A stretch of 64,000 nt of DNA from Aeromonas enteropelogenes (GCF_000819845.1 NZ_CDCG01000002.1:127203-191202); one strand, 5' to 3'; shown: positions 44,061 to 53,290, numbered from the stretch's first letter. Made by a program: numbers and translations. The notes: generated from the letters alone by a model not told the origin.

Positions 44061-46253
44061 TTATAACGTAAATGAGAAGTCCAGCGTTTCATTGTCAGAT
44101 ACTCTGCGCATCGCTTTAGCTCTATCCTTATCACCGTAGGTCTTAATTATTTGCTCCACGTCATCATTGAGCTTCGCTGCTGCACCAATAAAATCACCAG
44201 GATGTTCCTCGAGATGCGTTTCTGCAACAAGGTGTCTTAACGCATGAATGTTGATACCATGTTGTTTATCATGAGGCATCGTCATCAGATAGGCCTGATA
44301 TGTCAGTGATATGAAATTATCTGACAGTTTTGATGATATTTCTATATATTTACTTCTTATTTTAAGGTTTTCCTCGTTGTTTACTTGGCTTTGTCGAATG
44401 CTACGCCAAGGGAAAAAGATATCAATATCGTCAATTGACTGAACGCCCGCAAAGGTCATGAGATCAAACTCAATATAGCTGCGCCTTATGTTCAAATACT
44501 CTTTGATCAGCGGGGTAAGCTGTTCTGGTAACTCAACATCAACATCCACGCTATTTTTTGCATTTGCGTTTTTAAGATATCTGTACTTTGTGTTATCGTC
44601 ACTAACCATCGATGTACCAAAACATGGGATATATAGTTGGAATCGGTTACGCTGACGATGATATGTTATACTTGCATAGTTTTTGTTCTGTGATGTCGCA
44701 TTAGGGTAAAATTTCAATTCAGTCCAGTTTGCGCTGCGTGGAGATTGATAAAAACTGATTGTTTGTATCAGTCCTGCTCTAAAATACTGCAACGCACGGC
44801 CAATCTGAGATGCTGCACTTTTTCTATGCGCCAGCTCTAGTTTTTTATCGTCTGTGTTATTCGAAAGTAAATTTTTTTGCTCAGCATTGGTCTTGTATAC
44901 TTTTGCTTTATCGAATAACCACTGGCTGGCCCTATAAACCGCATTTCGGCGATCTGACGCAGGTATGTTGAGTAAGAATTGAATGTTCAGTTTCCCTTTC
45001 TTGCCCGCTTGGCCGCGACTGTTGATGCCTTTCTCTGCCATCTTAAACCAATTAGGATATTCCTCGATAATAAAATCTAGGTCTTTAAAAAACTCCTCGA
45101 TTGTTCTGTTACCACGATCGGCACAAAACCTTAGGTAGCCCTTCGAATCCGACCCTCGTTTTACAAAATTTAGCACTCTAGAGAATTGGCTTGTACCCGT
45201 TTGCAGTCCTTCCGAATATTCAGCCATAGCCTGCATAATCTCAGGTATTGTCAAGTGATAACTGCTAACAGACATGTAATCAATAGCTAATTCAGTATGA
45301 CAAAAATGTTGAAATGAAAGTAGCTGACTTTTAAATGCGATAGCAGAGCCGCATTCGCCCTTCGCGTTGATTGTCCATTCATTGTTTCTTCTGTTTTTTT
45401 CATTGACTTTTGCTCGTATCTCATAGCGTCGATCTGACCTAAGCTCGTCAGAAATGTTTACTATCGCTGGTTGTTTTTTATTTATTTTATACTCACAATA
45501 CTCATCATAAACCTTCTGTAGATTTGGATTCAGTGACGAGCTAATGAATGTGCTGCGATTGATAGCCGACAGATCAAGATCTGACCGATTTTTTCCTCTG
45601 CGTTGATGGTCAACTTTTCTATGAATTTTATCTAACAACAAGTTTTTTGGTAAATTGAAATAACTTTCAATGAAATTGATGCGAACGTCAGGTACTCGCT
45701 CGGCAGGGTGTGATGTACCCATCATATAATCGCGCAAAACTTTTGTTGCGCTGCCAATCGCTTGTGGGCTACTTTTCAGAATTGGCCATGCCTCTGGGCA
45801 GTTAGATAATGACGCGTTGATAATTTCACGTGCTACTTCTCTGTATGTAATGAAGCTTTTCTTAATATTATTCTGCGTCTTAGGAGTGACCTCATCGAGC
45901 CAGAGACGCTCACCGTATTTCCTCTGAACTGCTGCTGCCAGAGCCTCACAAAAAGTCATTTTGCTGAAATCTATGTTGTTTATTTGAGCGTAGAACTCTG
46001 CCAACCGACGCACTCGTGTCAGTGGGCCTCGCGTATCACTCCTGCTCTGACGTGCCAAGGTCATTTTCAGCTTTTCTATTGTTTCACTGAGATTTTCTAA
46101 CAGTGCAGTTTCCAGCTCATCCTCGGACTGCACAATTGATGTTTTCAGTAACATGTTGAGTGCTGTCTGATGGTGCCTATAACGCGCACTTTCAGTTTTG
46201 TCGCTACTCTCAATGCCTTGAATGATCCGTTCTCTCAACTGCCTAATGCTCAT
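44061..46253 (-). CDS. Very large tyrosine recombinase-like protein
   Basis: A 730-residue protein, about twice the size of ordinary integrases. The C-terminal end shows the signature of a tyrosine recombinase. A candidate first arginine lies in SPRSANWTELKF, then INIHALRHLVAETHLEEHP (His-x-x-Arg), DFIGAAAKLND and IIKTYGDKD, where the Tyr would be the nucleophile. The first 500 residues are helical and polar and match nothing I recognise. The start at 46253 has GGAG upstream; the frame extends to 46310. A set of inverted TTTGTTGTAA-type repeats lies 330-490 bp upstream. Such large single-copy recombinases often travel with accessory islands. The catalytic assignment is from motifs only. Confidence 0.65.
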   Translation of the reverse strand: MSIRQLRERIIQGIESSDKTESARYRHHQTALNMLLKTSIVQSEDELETALLENLSETIEKLKMTLARQSRSDTRGPLTRVRRLAEFYAQINNIDFSKMTFCEALAAAVQRKYGERLWLDEVTPKTQNNIKKSFITYREVAREIINASLSNCPEAWPILKSSPQAIGSATKVLRDYMMGTSHPAERVPDVRINFIESYFNLPKNLLLDKIHRKVDHQRRGKNRSDLDLSAINRSTFISSSLNPNLQKVYDEYCEYKINKKQPAIVNISDELRSDRRYEIRAKVNEKNRRNNEWTINAKGECGSAIAFKSQLLSFQHFCHTELAIDYMSVSSYHLTIPEIMQAMAEYSEGLQTGTSQFSRVLNFVKRGSDSKGYLRFCADRGNRTIEEFFKDLDFIIEEYPNWFKMAEKGINSRGQAGKKGKLNIQFLLNIPASDRRNAVYRASQWLFDKAKVYKTNAEQKNLLSNNTDDKKLELAHRKSAASQIGRALQYFRAGLIQTISFYQSPRSANWTELKFYPNATSQNKNYASITYHRQRNRFQLYIPCFGTSMVSDDNTKYRYLKNANAKNSVDVDVELPEQLTPLIKEYLNIRRSYIEFDLMTFAGVQSIDDIDIFFPWRSIRQSQVNNEENLKIRSKYIEISSKLSDNFISLTYQAYLMTMPHDKQHGINIHALRHLVAETHLEEHPGDFIGAAAKLNDDVEQIIKTYGDKDRAKAMRRVSDNETLDFSFTL

Positions 46254-46587
46254 AATTGCCACTCCATAAAAATACAACAACTGGTCTTTTTGTTCATTAT
46301 AGTGCTGCAAACATCAATCGCCACACCAAAACGAAAATTATCGAAAAATAGCTTTTGACTTATTTGAAATTTCTTATATATCAATGTCTTTTTTGGTTTT
46401 TTGTGAGTTTTACGAGGGATTTCATGATTTTTAAAATTGGCAATGAAGCAAAGATTGATTAGGTTGCAATCAGCATTAAACAACAATACATGAAGTTTAC
46501 AACAGTGATGAATAATCAATTAAAATTAGACACTTAGCTATATTCTTTAATTCCTGAATCGGAAAAACTATGACTGTATTTCTCTGA

Positions 46588-46744
46588 TTTGTTGTAATTA
46601 TGGTGTAAGGGGCTAAGTTGGAAGGACATTTTGTTGTAAAAACAAAAGCATCATAAAAACATATGGTTAGCTAAAAAAATGTCAACAAATCATATAGTAA
46701 TAAGTTATTGATTTGCATGTGACTTTCTATTTTTACAACAAAAT
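46588..46744. repeat. Inverted repeats upstream of the tyrosine recombinase-like gene
   Basis: ATTTTGTTGTAAAAA (46628-46642) and its exact reverse complement TTTTTACAACAAAAT (46730-46744) are a perfect 15-bp inverted repeat 87 bp apart. A third related copy, TTTGTTGTAAT, lies at 46588-46598. They could be arm-type or core recombination sites, or operators of the recombinase gene. Confidence 0.55.
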
Positions 46745-47547
46745 CTCTTAGATTATAGAGAATCACAACGCCTGCTTGCTTGAACCCTCTTTATATCAAG
46801 CAAAAAGTGGGCTGTCTGCCCGCGTTGTAAATGGTAAAACGAAGGTGACCGCACAATGTCTCTACCTATGATTGTATCTGACATGAAAATATGTGACCTA
46901 GGATGCAAGAGTGCTCCAACGCCGTTTGGCTCTGCGTTGCAGTCCTATCTATTTCAGCCGGTAGGATCGTTCCCCATAGTTATTTGTCGCTGTACTGGTG
47001 GCAGAGTAGAAATGAGAACTACGGGGTTGTGTATATGATTAAAACGAAATGTTAGTCAGCCCAGCTTGGCTGCACACTCAGAACTGGCTAACTATGAGCC
47101 AGAATACATTTTTTGGTGATATGGATAGGGCTTGAGATGGCAGATTGGATGATGCTGTACGATGCGGTGTAGCGATTCATACCGGTCGAGCTAAATTAAT
47201 TTCAGCGCTCGATACGCTGTGTAATGCCTGTGCAGTCGAGTCTGAGTACACCAACCTCAGTATCATCGATATTTTCAGAATGCCCCCAAGCTCAGGGTTA
47301 TTGTTTTCAATGGTTTTGTTGTGGTCAACAATGAGGGGATTGAGAAACCTGCCGGTTTCTAGTTGGCCATCTGGACGATGCTTCTGATGACAACGAATGT
47401 GGTTTCGCCTGGCACTGGCTGAAACTGTACCAGACCAGACCAGACCAGACCAGACCAGACTTGGGTGGTTTGTATGCAGTTATAAGGTTAGGTGTTTGGC
47501 ATGTTCGAGTTTATTGGCAGGCCATTTGGTTAGAGCAACAGCTATGG
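46745..47547. other. Gene-poor region with 5-bp satellite
   Basis: About 800 bp without a supported gene. Short frames (46856-47038, 47145-47387, 47397-47621) lack family resemblance. The CAGAC satellite at 47429-47460 lies inside the last of these. The composition is mixed, which suggests old decayed material. Confidence 0.4.
47429..47460. repeat. 5-bp tandem repeat CAGAC, six copies
   Basis: Six uninterrupted copies of CAGAC (47431-47460) preceded by AC. A 5-bp unit shifts reading frame when copy number changes, as in contingency loci, but no convincing gene contains it now. Confidence 0.8.
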
Positions 47548-47775
47548 TTATGGCAGCAATGATGCAGGCGAGACCCCTAGGGCCTTGGCGATCTGATAAA
47601 CTTTTTCCAGGGTTACCCTAGTTTCCCCACGTTCGATTTTTCCCATATGACCACGGTCTATACCAGCAATTAGTGCTAGTTTTTCCTGTTGCATACCTCG
47701 TGCAGACCGCAGCTCTCGTACATTTTTACCGAATGCAGTTGCGAGCATCGCCAGCTCAAACTCGTCAGAATCCAT
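47548..47775 (-). CDS. Small XRE-family helix-turn-helix protein
   Basis: A 75-residue DNA-binding protein consisting almost only of the Cro/C1 fold: FGKNVRELRSARGMQQEKLALIAGIDRGHMGKIERGETRVTLEKVYQIAKALGV. Such single-domain regulators control mobile elements, restriction genes or toxin loci. It is divergent from the small gene at 47886, 110 bp apart, which it may regulate. No partner toxin or methylase adjoins it. Confidence 0.85.
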   Translation of the reverse strand: MDSDEFELAMLATAFGKNVRELRSARGMQQEKLALIAGIDRGHMGKIERGETRVTLEKVYQIAKALGVSPASLLP

Positions 47776-47885
47776 TTTATCTCCTCACTAGAGGATCTAT
47801 GGTCTACGTTATACGGCGTGCTGTACACGGCTGTGAGTACACGCATATAATGACACTGCATATAAGCATCATTTCGAGGTGGAAA

Positions 47886-48125
47886 ATGTCCAATCAGCAG
47901 ATCGTTCTGAGCCAGAATCAAAAAAGTGGCACAGTGACACTAACCTTTCAAGATGCGGATTTCCTAGCCGCAGTAGGAGATTCTTTGAGAGTGGAGTCAT
48001 TCGTACATGTCACTATCAATCAATCCGTATATGATGAATTTGTTAAGAGCATTATGGTTTCGTTTGTTGCCGAATTTATGGATTTTAAGCAGCAATGGCC
48101 GATACCTCAGGAGCTAAGAAAGTGA
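47886..48125 (+). CDS. Small hypothetical protein divergent from the XRE gene
   Basis: A 79-residue protein beginning MSNQQIVLSQNQKSGTVTLTFQDADFLAAVGDSLRVESFVHVTINQSVYDEF. The beginning is beta-rich and the end helical. I do not recognise it. The ATG has GAGGTGG 6 bp upstream, which supports translation; the same frame is open to 47673 but without a ribosome site. Its closeness to a divergent XRE regulator suggests the two form a small regulatory pair. Confidence 0.5.
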   Translation: MSNQQIVLSQNQKSGTVTLTFQDADFLAAVGDSLRVESFVHVTINQSVYDEFVKSIMVSFVAEFMDFKQQWPIPQELRK

Positions 48126-48875
48126 ACAAGTCTCTGACATGATGGAGGGCATTCGGGTCTTTCTCGCGGTTTGCTGTATTGGTGGACTTATTTGTAGCTC
48201 ATCCTCGTAAAGTAATGCCAACGTAGCCTCAGCTTCTTTGGATTATAACCGGCGCCAATTAGCGTTTTTATCGCCTTATGAGTCTCCATAGAGACGGACG
48301 TCATTAAGCACCTCTTTAATATCGGTAAACCCAACATAACATCCTAGCCTAGGCGTTCAGTCAGGATCCCATGCTCGATGCGGCTGAGGAGGTCGAGCAC
48401 AGCCTGAGCGAGTTCGGGCGTATCCTGATGGTTGAACGGACGAACACATCCTAGGTAACGGAATATATGATCCTGTGTTGAGCAACATGTCAGTACTACA
48501 GCTTGCAACTCCGGCATCGGTACAGTGATGGGAGCCCGCCAGCACAAGCCTTACTGACAGTATTAGCCATGGATTGGTCTTGTTGCTTTGGGTCAACCCA
48601 AGGAGACGAATCCTACTTTGGGGGCCTGTTTTGTGTTGGACATCGCTCAATCACTCTTAGGTGGCTTTACTTCAAGGGCGCGGATTTTACCTAAATGGCT
48701 AACCAAAAACTATACAGCTGACACACTGGAGCGGAACTATCTCTGTCATCCGGGGTGATAACGGCGCGGTGCGCGTTCTCCGTGACGACCCGGTGGCACA
48801 GATATCTTGTTGAGCCATATGTTATTTGAGCCGGGAGAGTAGAGTAGATTCACTATACTTCCAGCAGATAAAGGG
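48126..48875. other. Gene-poor region before the HD-GYP gene
   Basis: About 750 bp with no supported gene. A minus-strand frame (48344-48547) ends in a protein-like stretch (NHQDTPELAQAVLDLLSRIEHG), and the plus strand near 48610 encodes DESYFGG, reminiscent of IS1595-type transposases. Neither is long enough to call. This is the junction between AT-rich accessory DNA and the GC-rich backbone. Confidence 0.4.
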
Positions 48876-50012
48876 ATGGGGGAAGGAATGGACAACTCAT
48901 TTGGTGATCGCATGCAGAGTATGCACGCCACCCTGCGCCAGCGTTTTGACAAGCTGAGCCGGGTGGCCATTGCGATCTACGATCAGCATACGGATCAGCT
49001 CAAGACATTCAGCCACAGCACCGACGGCCCCTCTCCCCTGATGCAGTACGAGATCAAGTTGAGCGACGTGCCCTCCCTGAATTATCTGGCCACTCATCAG
49101 CAATCGCGCGTGCTCGATACCCTGGCATCCTTAAAAGGCTCCCCCGCGGAGCACAGCCGCAAGCTGCTGGAGGCGGGGTATGCCTCCAGCTATACCGAAC
49201 CGCTGCTGTTCAATGACAGGCTGTTCGGCTTTCTGTTCTGCGATGCCAGGGAGCCGGATTATTTCAGTGTTCCCCTGTGTAACGAGCTGGCAGCTTATGC
49301 CCAGATGCTGGCGGCCATCATAGCGGTGGAGTTTTTCTCCATTCAGACCCTGAACGGGGCCCTGACCACGGCGCGGGAGTTCAGCCGTTACCGGGATGAG
49401 GAGACGGCCAACCACCTGCGGCGGATGTCGGCCTATGCCCGCCTGATCGCCAGGACCCTGGCCCCGAGCCATGGTCTTAACGATGAAGAGGTGGAGTTCA
49501 TTCATCTCTTTTCGGAGCTGCACGACATCGGCAAGATTGCGGTGCCCGATGCCATCTTGCTCAAGCCGGGCAAGCTGACACCGGAGGAGTTTGCTGTCAT
49601 GCAGACCCACACCCTCAAGGGGGAGGAGATGATAGCGCTGATGATCAAGGAGTTCGGCCTCGATGGCATTCATCACATCGACATGTTGAAGCACATCATC
49701 ACCCATCATCATGAGCGCTTCGATGGCACGGGCTATCCCTATGGGCTGAGCGGCGAGGACATCCCGCTGGCCGCACGGATAGTGACGGTGGCCGACGTGT
49801 TTGATGCTCTTACCAGCAGGCGCCCCTACAAGGAGCCCTGGGATTTCGACACGGCCTTTCATTATCTGGAAGAGTATGCCGGCAGTCAGTTTGACCCCGC
49901 TTGCGTCGCGGCGGCGCTGCACAACAAAGCGGCCTTTCTTGCCATCCATCAGCAGTATCAGGATCCGGCCTTCACGCTCGGAAAAACGGTAGAGCGGGCC
50001 AATCCGGCATGA
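48876..50012 (+). CDS. GAF-HD-GYP cyclic-di-GMP phosphodiesterase
   Basis: A 378-residue cytoplasmic protein. The first half is GAF-like (LSRVAIAIYDQHTDQLKTFSHST, then LLFNDRLFGFLFCDAREP). The second half is an HD-GYP domain with HLFSELHDIGKIAVPDAILLKPGKL, HTLKGEEMI, HHHERFDGTGYPYGLSGEDIPLAARIVTVADVFDALTSRRPYK. The HD pair, later His residues and the GYP motif are all present, so hydrolysis of cyclic-di-GMP is likely. The start may be 48876 or 48888; both have purine-rich leaders. GC-rich backbone-type codon use. A terminator follows. Confidence 0.92.
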   Translation: MGEGMDNSFGDRMQSMHATLRQRFDKLSRVAIAIYDQHTDQLKTFSHSTDGPSPLMQYEIKLSDVPSLNYLATHQQSRVLDTLASLKGSPAEHSRKLLEAGYASSYTEPLLFNDRLFGFLFCDAREPDYFSVPLCNELAAYAQMLAAIIAVEFFSIQTLNGALTTAREFSRYRDEETANHLRRMSAYARLIARTLAPSHGLNDEEVEFIHLFSELHDIGKIAVPDAILLKPGKLTPEEFAVMQTHTLKGEEMIALMIKEFGLDGIHHIDMLKHIITHHHERFDGTGYPYGLSGEDIPLAARIVTVADVFDALTSRRPYKEPWDFDTAFHYLEEYAGSQFDPACVAAALHNKAAFLAIHQQYQDPAFTLGKTVERANPA

Positions 50013-50016
50013 TGAA

Positions 50017-50047
50017 AGGGGGCACTGTCAGGTGCCCCCTTCTCCTT
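50017..50047 (+). terminator. Terminator after the HD-GYP gene
   Basis: Stem AAGGGGGCAC and GTGCCCCCTT, loop TGTCAG, followed by CTCCTTTC. Confidence 0.75.
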
Positions 50048-50091
50048 TCTCTATACGGCCTGTGCCGGTTGCCCGATAACCTTTGGGGACA

Positions 50092-50277
50092 TCAGGGTTT
50101 GGGCGGCGGTTCGCTTATCTGATGCAGGTGATCCGCGCAGGCGCTCGAGCAGCCGCAAGGGCGTACCTCTTTATCCCCCCGCTTTTGTGCCAGCTTGTAC
50201 TGACGCCACCAGATGATGGTGCCCATGGCGACGATAAGGACAAATGAGGCGAGCAGGCTCAACAGCCAGATTGACAT
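50092..50277 (-). CDS. Small single-pass membrane protein with CxC motif
   Basis: A 61-residue protein: one N-terminal membrane helix (IWLLSLLASFVLIVAMGTIIWW), a basic stretch, then VRPCGCSSACADHLHQ with three cysteines and two histidines that could hold a metal. It overlaps the end of the NifX-like gene by 19 bp, so it is the third gene of the DUF134-NifX operon. GGAGAAAT-type purines precede the ATG. The family is unknown to me. Confidence 0.65.
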   Translation of the reverse strand: MSIWLLSLLASFVLIVAMGTIIWWRQYKLAQKRGDKEVRPCGCSSACADHLHQISEPPPKP

Positions 50278-50807
50278 GATTTCTCCTCCCTGTGGTGGCA
50301 GCAGGGGTGATCAACGCCCCGGCCCTTGTTTTGAGTATTGCGGCAATGGCCATGTGCCGCCCCGCTATTTCGCCGGCAGGCGTGTGTCCCCGACTGTTGG
50401 CCGGCGGGACGGATCCCGTGGATGGATGGTGCACCTTGATGGTGTCGTGACGGACGGCCCTGACTTGCCTCTGTCAGCGGTATCAAGTTGGCGGAGGCCA
50501 GCAGTGCAGGCAGGGGTAAACGGCCCGAGCGACACTGCATGACCCGGATGCCGGCAGCCAGCAGGCGGCCCAGCATCTGCTGGCCGATGTTGCGTACCAT
50601 CACCTGGTCGACGCCATGTTCGGCCAGCGTCGCCAGCAGCGCCTGTTTGCCGCCGCATCCGGCCGTGGCCGCCGGATTGGCCAGCGTAGTCAGTACGGCT
50701 TCATCAGGGCCCAGGATTTGCAACTGTTCGGCACGGCTGAAATGGCCGGCCAGCAGGCCCTGGCTCAGCATGATGGCACTGTTGCCGGGGGTTGTTTCAT
50801 GGTTCAT
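50259..50807 (-). CDS. NifX/NifB-type FeMo-cluster-binding domain protein
   Basis: A 182-residue protein of the dinitrogenase iron-molybdenum cofactor-binding family. The core (GHFSRAEQLQILGPDE, then GGKQALLATLAEHGVDQVMVRNIGQQMLGRLLAAGIRVMQ) fits the ribonuclease H-like NifX fold. The tail is rich in His and Cys (DHPCCHHREEKSCQSGC), which suggests metal binding. There are no nif genes here, and such stand-alone members occur widely with an unknown role. The ATG at 50807 overlaps the DUF134 gene end; 50822 would be an alternative. It is regulated with DUF134 from a common operator. Confidence 0.8.
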   Translation of the reverse strand: MNHETTPGNSAIMLSQGLLAGHFSRAEQLQILGPDEAVLTTLANPAATAGCGGKQALLATLAEHGVDQVMVRNIGQQMLGRLLAAGIRVMQCRSGRLPLPALLASANLIPLTEASQGRPSRHHQGAPSIHGIRPAGQQSGTHACRRNSGAAHGHCRNTQNKGRGVDHPCCHHREEKSCQSGC

Positions 50808-51117
50808 CACGATCTTCTCCACTGGTTTCGTGGCCGGGTTCGGCAGGCTGCATCATCAGCGCCTTGCCCAGGCTCAGACATTCCACCACCTTGTAACGGC
50901 CTTTTTTCAGGATATTGGCCAGGGTCTGGCGGGAGACGCCCATCACCTGCGCGGCCTCCTGCTGCTGCATCCCCTGCAGGTCGACCAGTCGCAGGGCCTC
51001 GAATTCATCGGCCGCCAGGGCGACTTGCTCCAGCTGGTGCATGGGGCGGCCATTGGGTTTGAAGCAGCTGTTGGCGGGGCGGCCACAGATCTGGCGGGCA
51101 ATCTTGGGTCTTGGCAT
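50797..51117 (-). CDS. DUF134/UPF0251 DNA-binding protein
   Basis: A 106-residue protein starting MPRPKIARQICGRPANSCFKPNG, with a Cys-containing motif near the start. A sigma-70 region 4-like helix-turn-helix follows (DEFEALRLVDLQGMQQQEAAQVMGVSRQTLANILKKGR). DUF134 genes regularly precede NifX-like genes, as here. The ATG at 51117 has AGGAG 7 bp upstream. Two copies of a TGGCATATGCCA-type palindrome lie 14-57 bp upstream, the likely autoregulatory site. Confidence 0.88.
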   Translation of the reverse strand: MPRPKIARQICGRPANSCFKPNGRPMHQLEQVALAADEFEALRLVDLQGMQQQEAAQVMGVSRQTLANILKKGRYKVVECLSLGKALMMQPAEPGHETSGEDRDEP

Positions 51118-51130
51118 GGTGGCTCCTAAT

Positions 51131-51172
51131 TGGCATATGCCATTTATACGCCTGTAATTAGCATATGCCAAT
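51131..51172. promoter_or_regulatory. Paired palindromic operator of the DUF134 operon
   Basis: TGGCATATGCCA (51131-51142) is a perfect palindrome, and TAGCATATGCCA (51159-51170) repeats it with one change, 28 bp away. They lie just upstream of the DUF134 ATG. Confidence 0.7.
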
Positions 51173-51245
51173 TATTTTGTCGGATTGAGTCATGGATGAC
51201 GTCTTTGCGAAGAGGGAAGAGAGATGCATGAAGAGGGAGAAACAA

Positions 51246-51275
51246 CACGGGCCCAAACCGAAGTTTGGGCCCGTG
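51246..51275 (-). terminator. Terminator of the dicarboxylate symporter gene
   Basis: Perfect 13-bp stem CACGGGCCCAAAC and GTTTGGGCCCGTG with a CGAA loop. On the minus strand TTGTTTCT follows. It lies 28 bp after the symporter stop. Confidence 0.8.
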
Positions 51276-51303
51276 GGGGCATGTCGGGATTTTCGCCGCT
51301 TGC

Positions 51304-52485
51304 TTACGCGGCTTCAGATTGGCGAGTCACCCCGGTGGCTTCATTGCCATTGGCGAAACGGTCGGCCCACAGGGCGATGACGCCATCGCCGGTCACGTTG
51401 CAGGCGGTGCCGAAGCTGTCTTGCGCCAGGTAGAGGGCGATCATCAGGGCGACGGAGGCCTCACTAAAGCCGAGCATGGAGGTGAGCAGGCCCAGAGCCG
51501 ACATCACGGCCCCCCCCGGTGCGCCCGGTGCGGCGATCATGATCACCCCCAGCATCATGATGAAAGGCAGCATGGTGCCATAGCCCGGGATGGCCAGATG
51601 CTCGGAGAGGAACATCACGGCGGTGGCGCAGGTCACCAGGGTGATGGTGGAGCCGCTCAGGTGAATGGTGGCGCACAGAGGCACGGTGAAGTTGGCGATC
51701 CCCTCGCTCACCCCGTTGTTCTTGCTTGAGCGCAGGGCGACCGGGATGGTGGCCGCGCTGGACATGGTGCCCAGGGCTGTGAAGTAGGCGGGCAGCATGT
51801 TCTTGATGAGGGTGAGCGGTGAGCGGCCAAGGGCCAGACCGGTACCGATGAAGAGTACGGAGAGCCAGATCCAGTGCATCAGGATGGCCATCACCAGCAC
51901 CACGCCAAAGGTCTTCAGGGTGGCGAACACAGTGCCGACTACGGTCATTTCGGCGAAAACACCGGCGATGTAGATGGGCAGCAGCGGGATGATCACCTTG
52001 GCCAGCAGGCGGTCGATGATGTCTCGGCCCTGATCGACTACTTTACGCAGGTCGGTGGCCTGGGTAGCACTGATACCGATGCCGAACACAAAGGCGGCGA
52101 CTAGAGCGGACATCACCCCGAAAAATGGCGGGATCTCCAGATTGAGGTAGGAGGCGAGCTCGGTAGCGGTTTCTGCCGTAGGCTCGGCGGCGCTGGTCAG
52201 CTGCGGGATCAGGTGGCTGGCCACGGTGAAGGCGAACAGACCCGCGAGTATGGTAGAGCCGTAGGAGAGGGCAACCGTCTTGCCCAGCAGCTTGCCGGAG
52301 TTTTTCGGCAGGCTGGCGATGCCGCTCATGATGAAGAACAGGATGATGAGCGGGATGGTGAAGGTGATCAGCTGGCCTATGACTGTCTTGGCCGTGAACA
52401 GCACGCGCGCCACCCACTCAGGGGCGTAAAGACCGAGCAAGAGGCCGGCAAGGATGCCAGCAATGAGTTTGAGGACAAGTTTCAT
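51304..52485 (-). CDS. Dicarboxylate/amino acid:cation symporter (DAACS family)
   Basis: Inner-membrane sodium- or proton-coupled transporter of glutamate, aspartate, serine or C4-dicarboxylates. The 393-residue protein has eight helices plus two re-entrant loops. Family motifs include YFTALGTMSSAATIPVALRSSKNNGVSEGIANFTVPLCATIHLSG (serine-rich hairpin and NFTVPLCATIHLSG) and the later GAPGGAVMSALGLL. It is slightly shorter than GltP. Substrate choice cannot be read with certainty; SstT/GltP-like proteins are the closest in style. It stands alone with its own terminator. Confidence 0.88.
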   Translation of the reverse strand: MKLVLKLIAGILAGLLLGLYAPEWVARVLFTAKTVIGQLITFTIPLIILFFIMSGIASLPKNSGKLLGKTVALSYGSTILAGLFAFTVASHLIPQLTSAAEPTAETATELASYLNLEIPPFFGVMSALVAAFVFGIGISATQATDLRKVVDQGRDIIDRLLAKVIIPLLPIYIAGVFAEMTVVGTVFATLKTFGVVLVMAILMHWIWLSVLFIGTGLALGRSPLTLIKNMLPAYFTALGTMSSAATIPVALRSSKNNGVSEGIANFTVPLCATIHLSGSTITLVTCATAVMFLSEHLAIPGYGTMLPFIMMLGVIMIAAPGAPGGAVMSALGLLTSMLGFSEASVALMIALYLAQDSFGTACNVTGDGVIALWADRFANGNEATGVTRQSEAA

Positions 52486-52677
52486 AATAAAATCCGCCTG
52501 AATATGTATTGTCTGGTTTGTTATTTAATTTCTATATTAATCGTGTTTTTTTAACATTAAATCCGTGCTATGTCTGCCTATTTCGTTAAATCTCCGAGTT
52601 AAATATTGTAAATCACCACAAACACCGAGTGGAACCCTTTGGACTCAGTTGCCGGAAATATGTGATGAATTAATTCG

Positions 52678-53238
52678 TTAGGGAATGGGTTGCGGGATCC
52701 GCTGCAGGTAGAGAAGGGGTTGCGGTTGCCCTATAGCAGAGGGGGGCTGACAGTGAGTCGGTACTAATGGCAGGCTTGTTTGCTCGATAACCAGCTGAAT
52801 CCTGTCTCTTGCTTGGGTCATATCATCTTGTGGCAAACGGATGCCCAGCAGAGCCCCCGGTTTGAGCAGGCTTGCCAATCGCTGCAATTGGGTGGTAAGG
52901 GTGGAAACATGGTGGCCAAACTGGCCACTGATCCAGATGCCGTCATAGGGCAGCACTGAATGTATCTGCTCGATATGACAGACGCGTACCGCTTGTCCGG
53001 TTTGTTGCGAGGCGAGCTTGGCTTGTACCAGTCTGGGCTCGCAGGCGGTCACCACATGGCCCAGTTGGCGAAAATGCGCCAGATCTTCGCCGCTGCCGCA
53101 ATTGGCGTTGAGCAGATGAGCCTGTTTGGGCAGGGCGGCGAGAAAGTGGGTGCACACCGTCTGCACTTGGGCAGAGTGTGGCGCCGACAAGGGGCTGACG
53201 GGGTGTGACACTGAGGGACCTCCAACAAAGGGGGGCAT
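52678..53238 (-). CDS. Class I SAM-dependent methyltransferase-like protein
   Basis: A 186-residue protein. Motif I of a SAM-binding fold is LLNANCGSGEDLAHF, the acidic end of strand 2 is VTACEPR, and further strands YDGIWISGQFGH and LKPGALLGIRLP match the class I pattern. It is smaller than most members, and the first motif has Asn-Ala-Asn-Cys where Asp-Leu-Gly is common, so activity is not assured. The target is unknown. It sits between the symporter and the pump regulator, all on the minus strand, without obvious operon linkage. Confidence 0.65.
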   Translation of the reverse strand: MPPFVGGPSVSHPVSPLSAPHSAQVQTVCTHFLAALPKQAHLLNANCGSGEDLAHFRQLGHVVTACEPRLVQAKLASQQTGQAVRVCHIEQIHSVLPYDGIWISGQFGHHVSTLTTQLQRLASLLKPGALLGIRLPQDDMTQARDRIQLVIEQTSLPLVPTHCQPPSAIGQPQPLLYLQRIPQPIP

Positions 53239-53290
53239 ACTCTAGCAAACTTGGCTGTGACCAGCCAAAGGTTGTGGCGTCAGGGGAAGG

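Noticed and set aside
46856..47038. 60-codon frame upstream of the XRE gene
   Set aside because: A purine-rich leader is present but no family resemblance or conserved pattern.
48560..48694. IS1595-type transposase fragment (DESYFGG)
   Set aside because: A single short motif without flanking transposase residues; could be chance.
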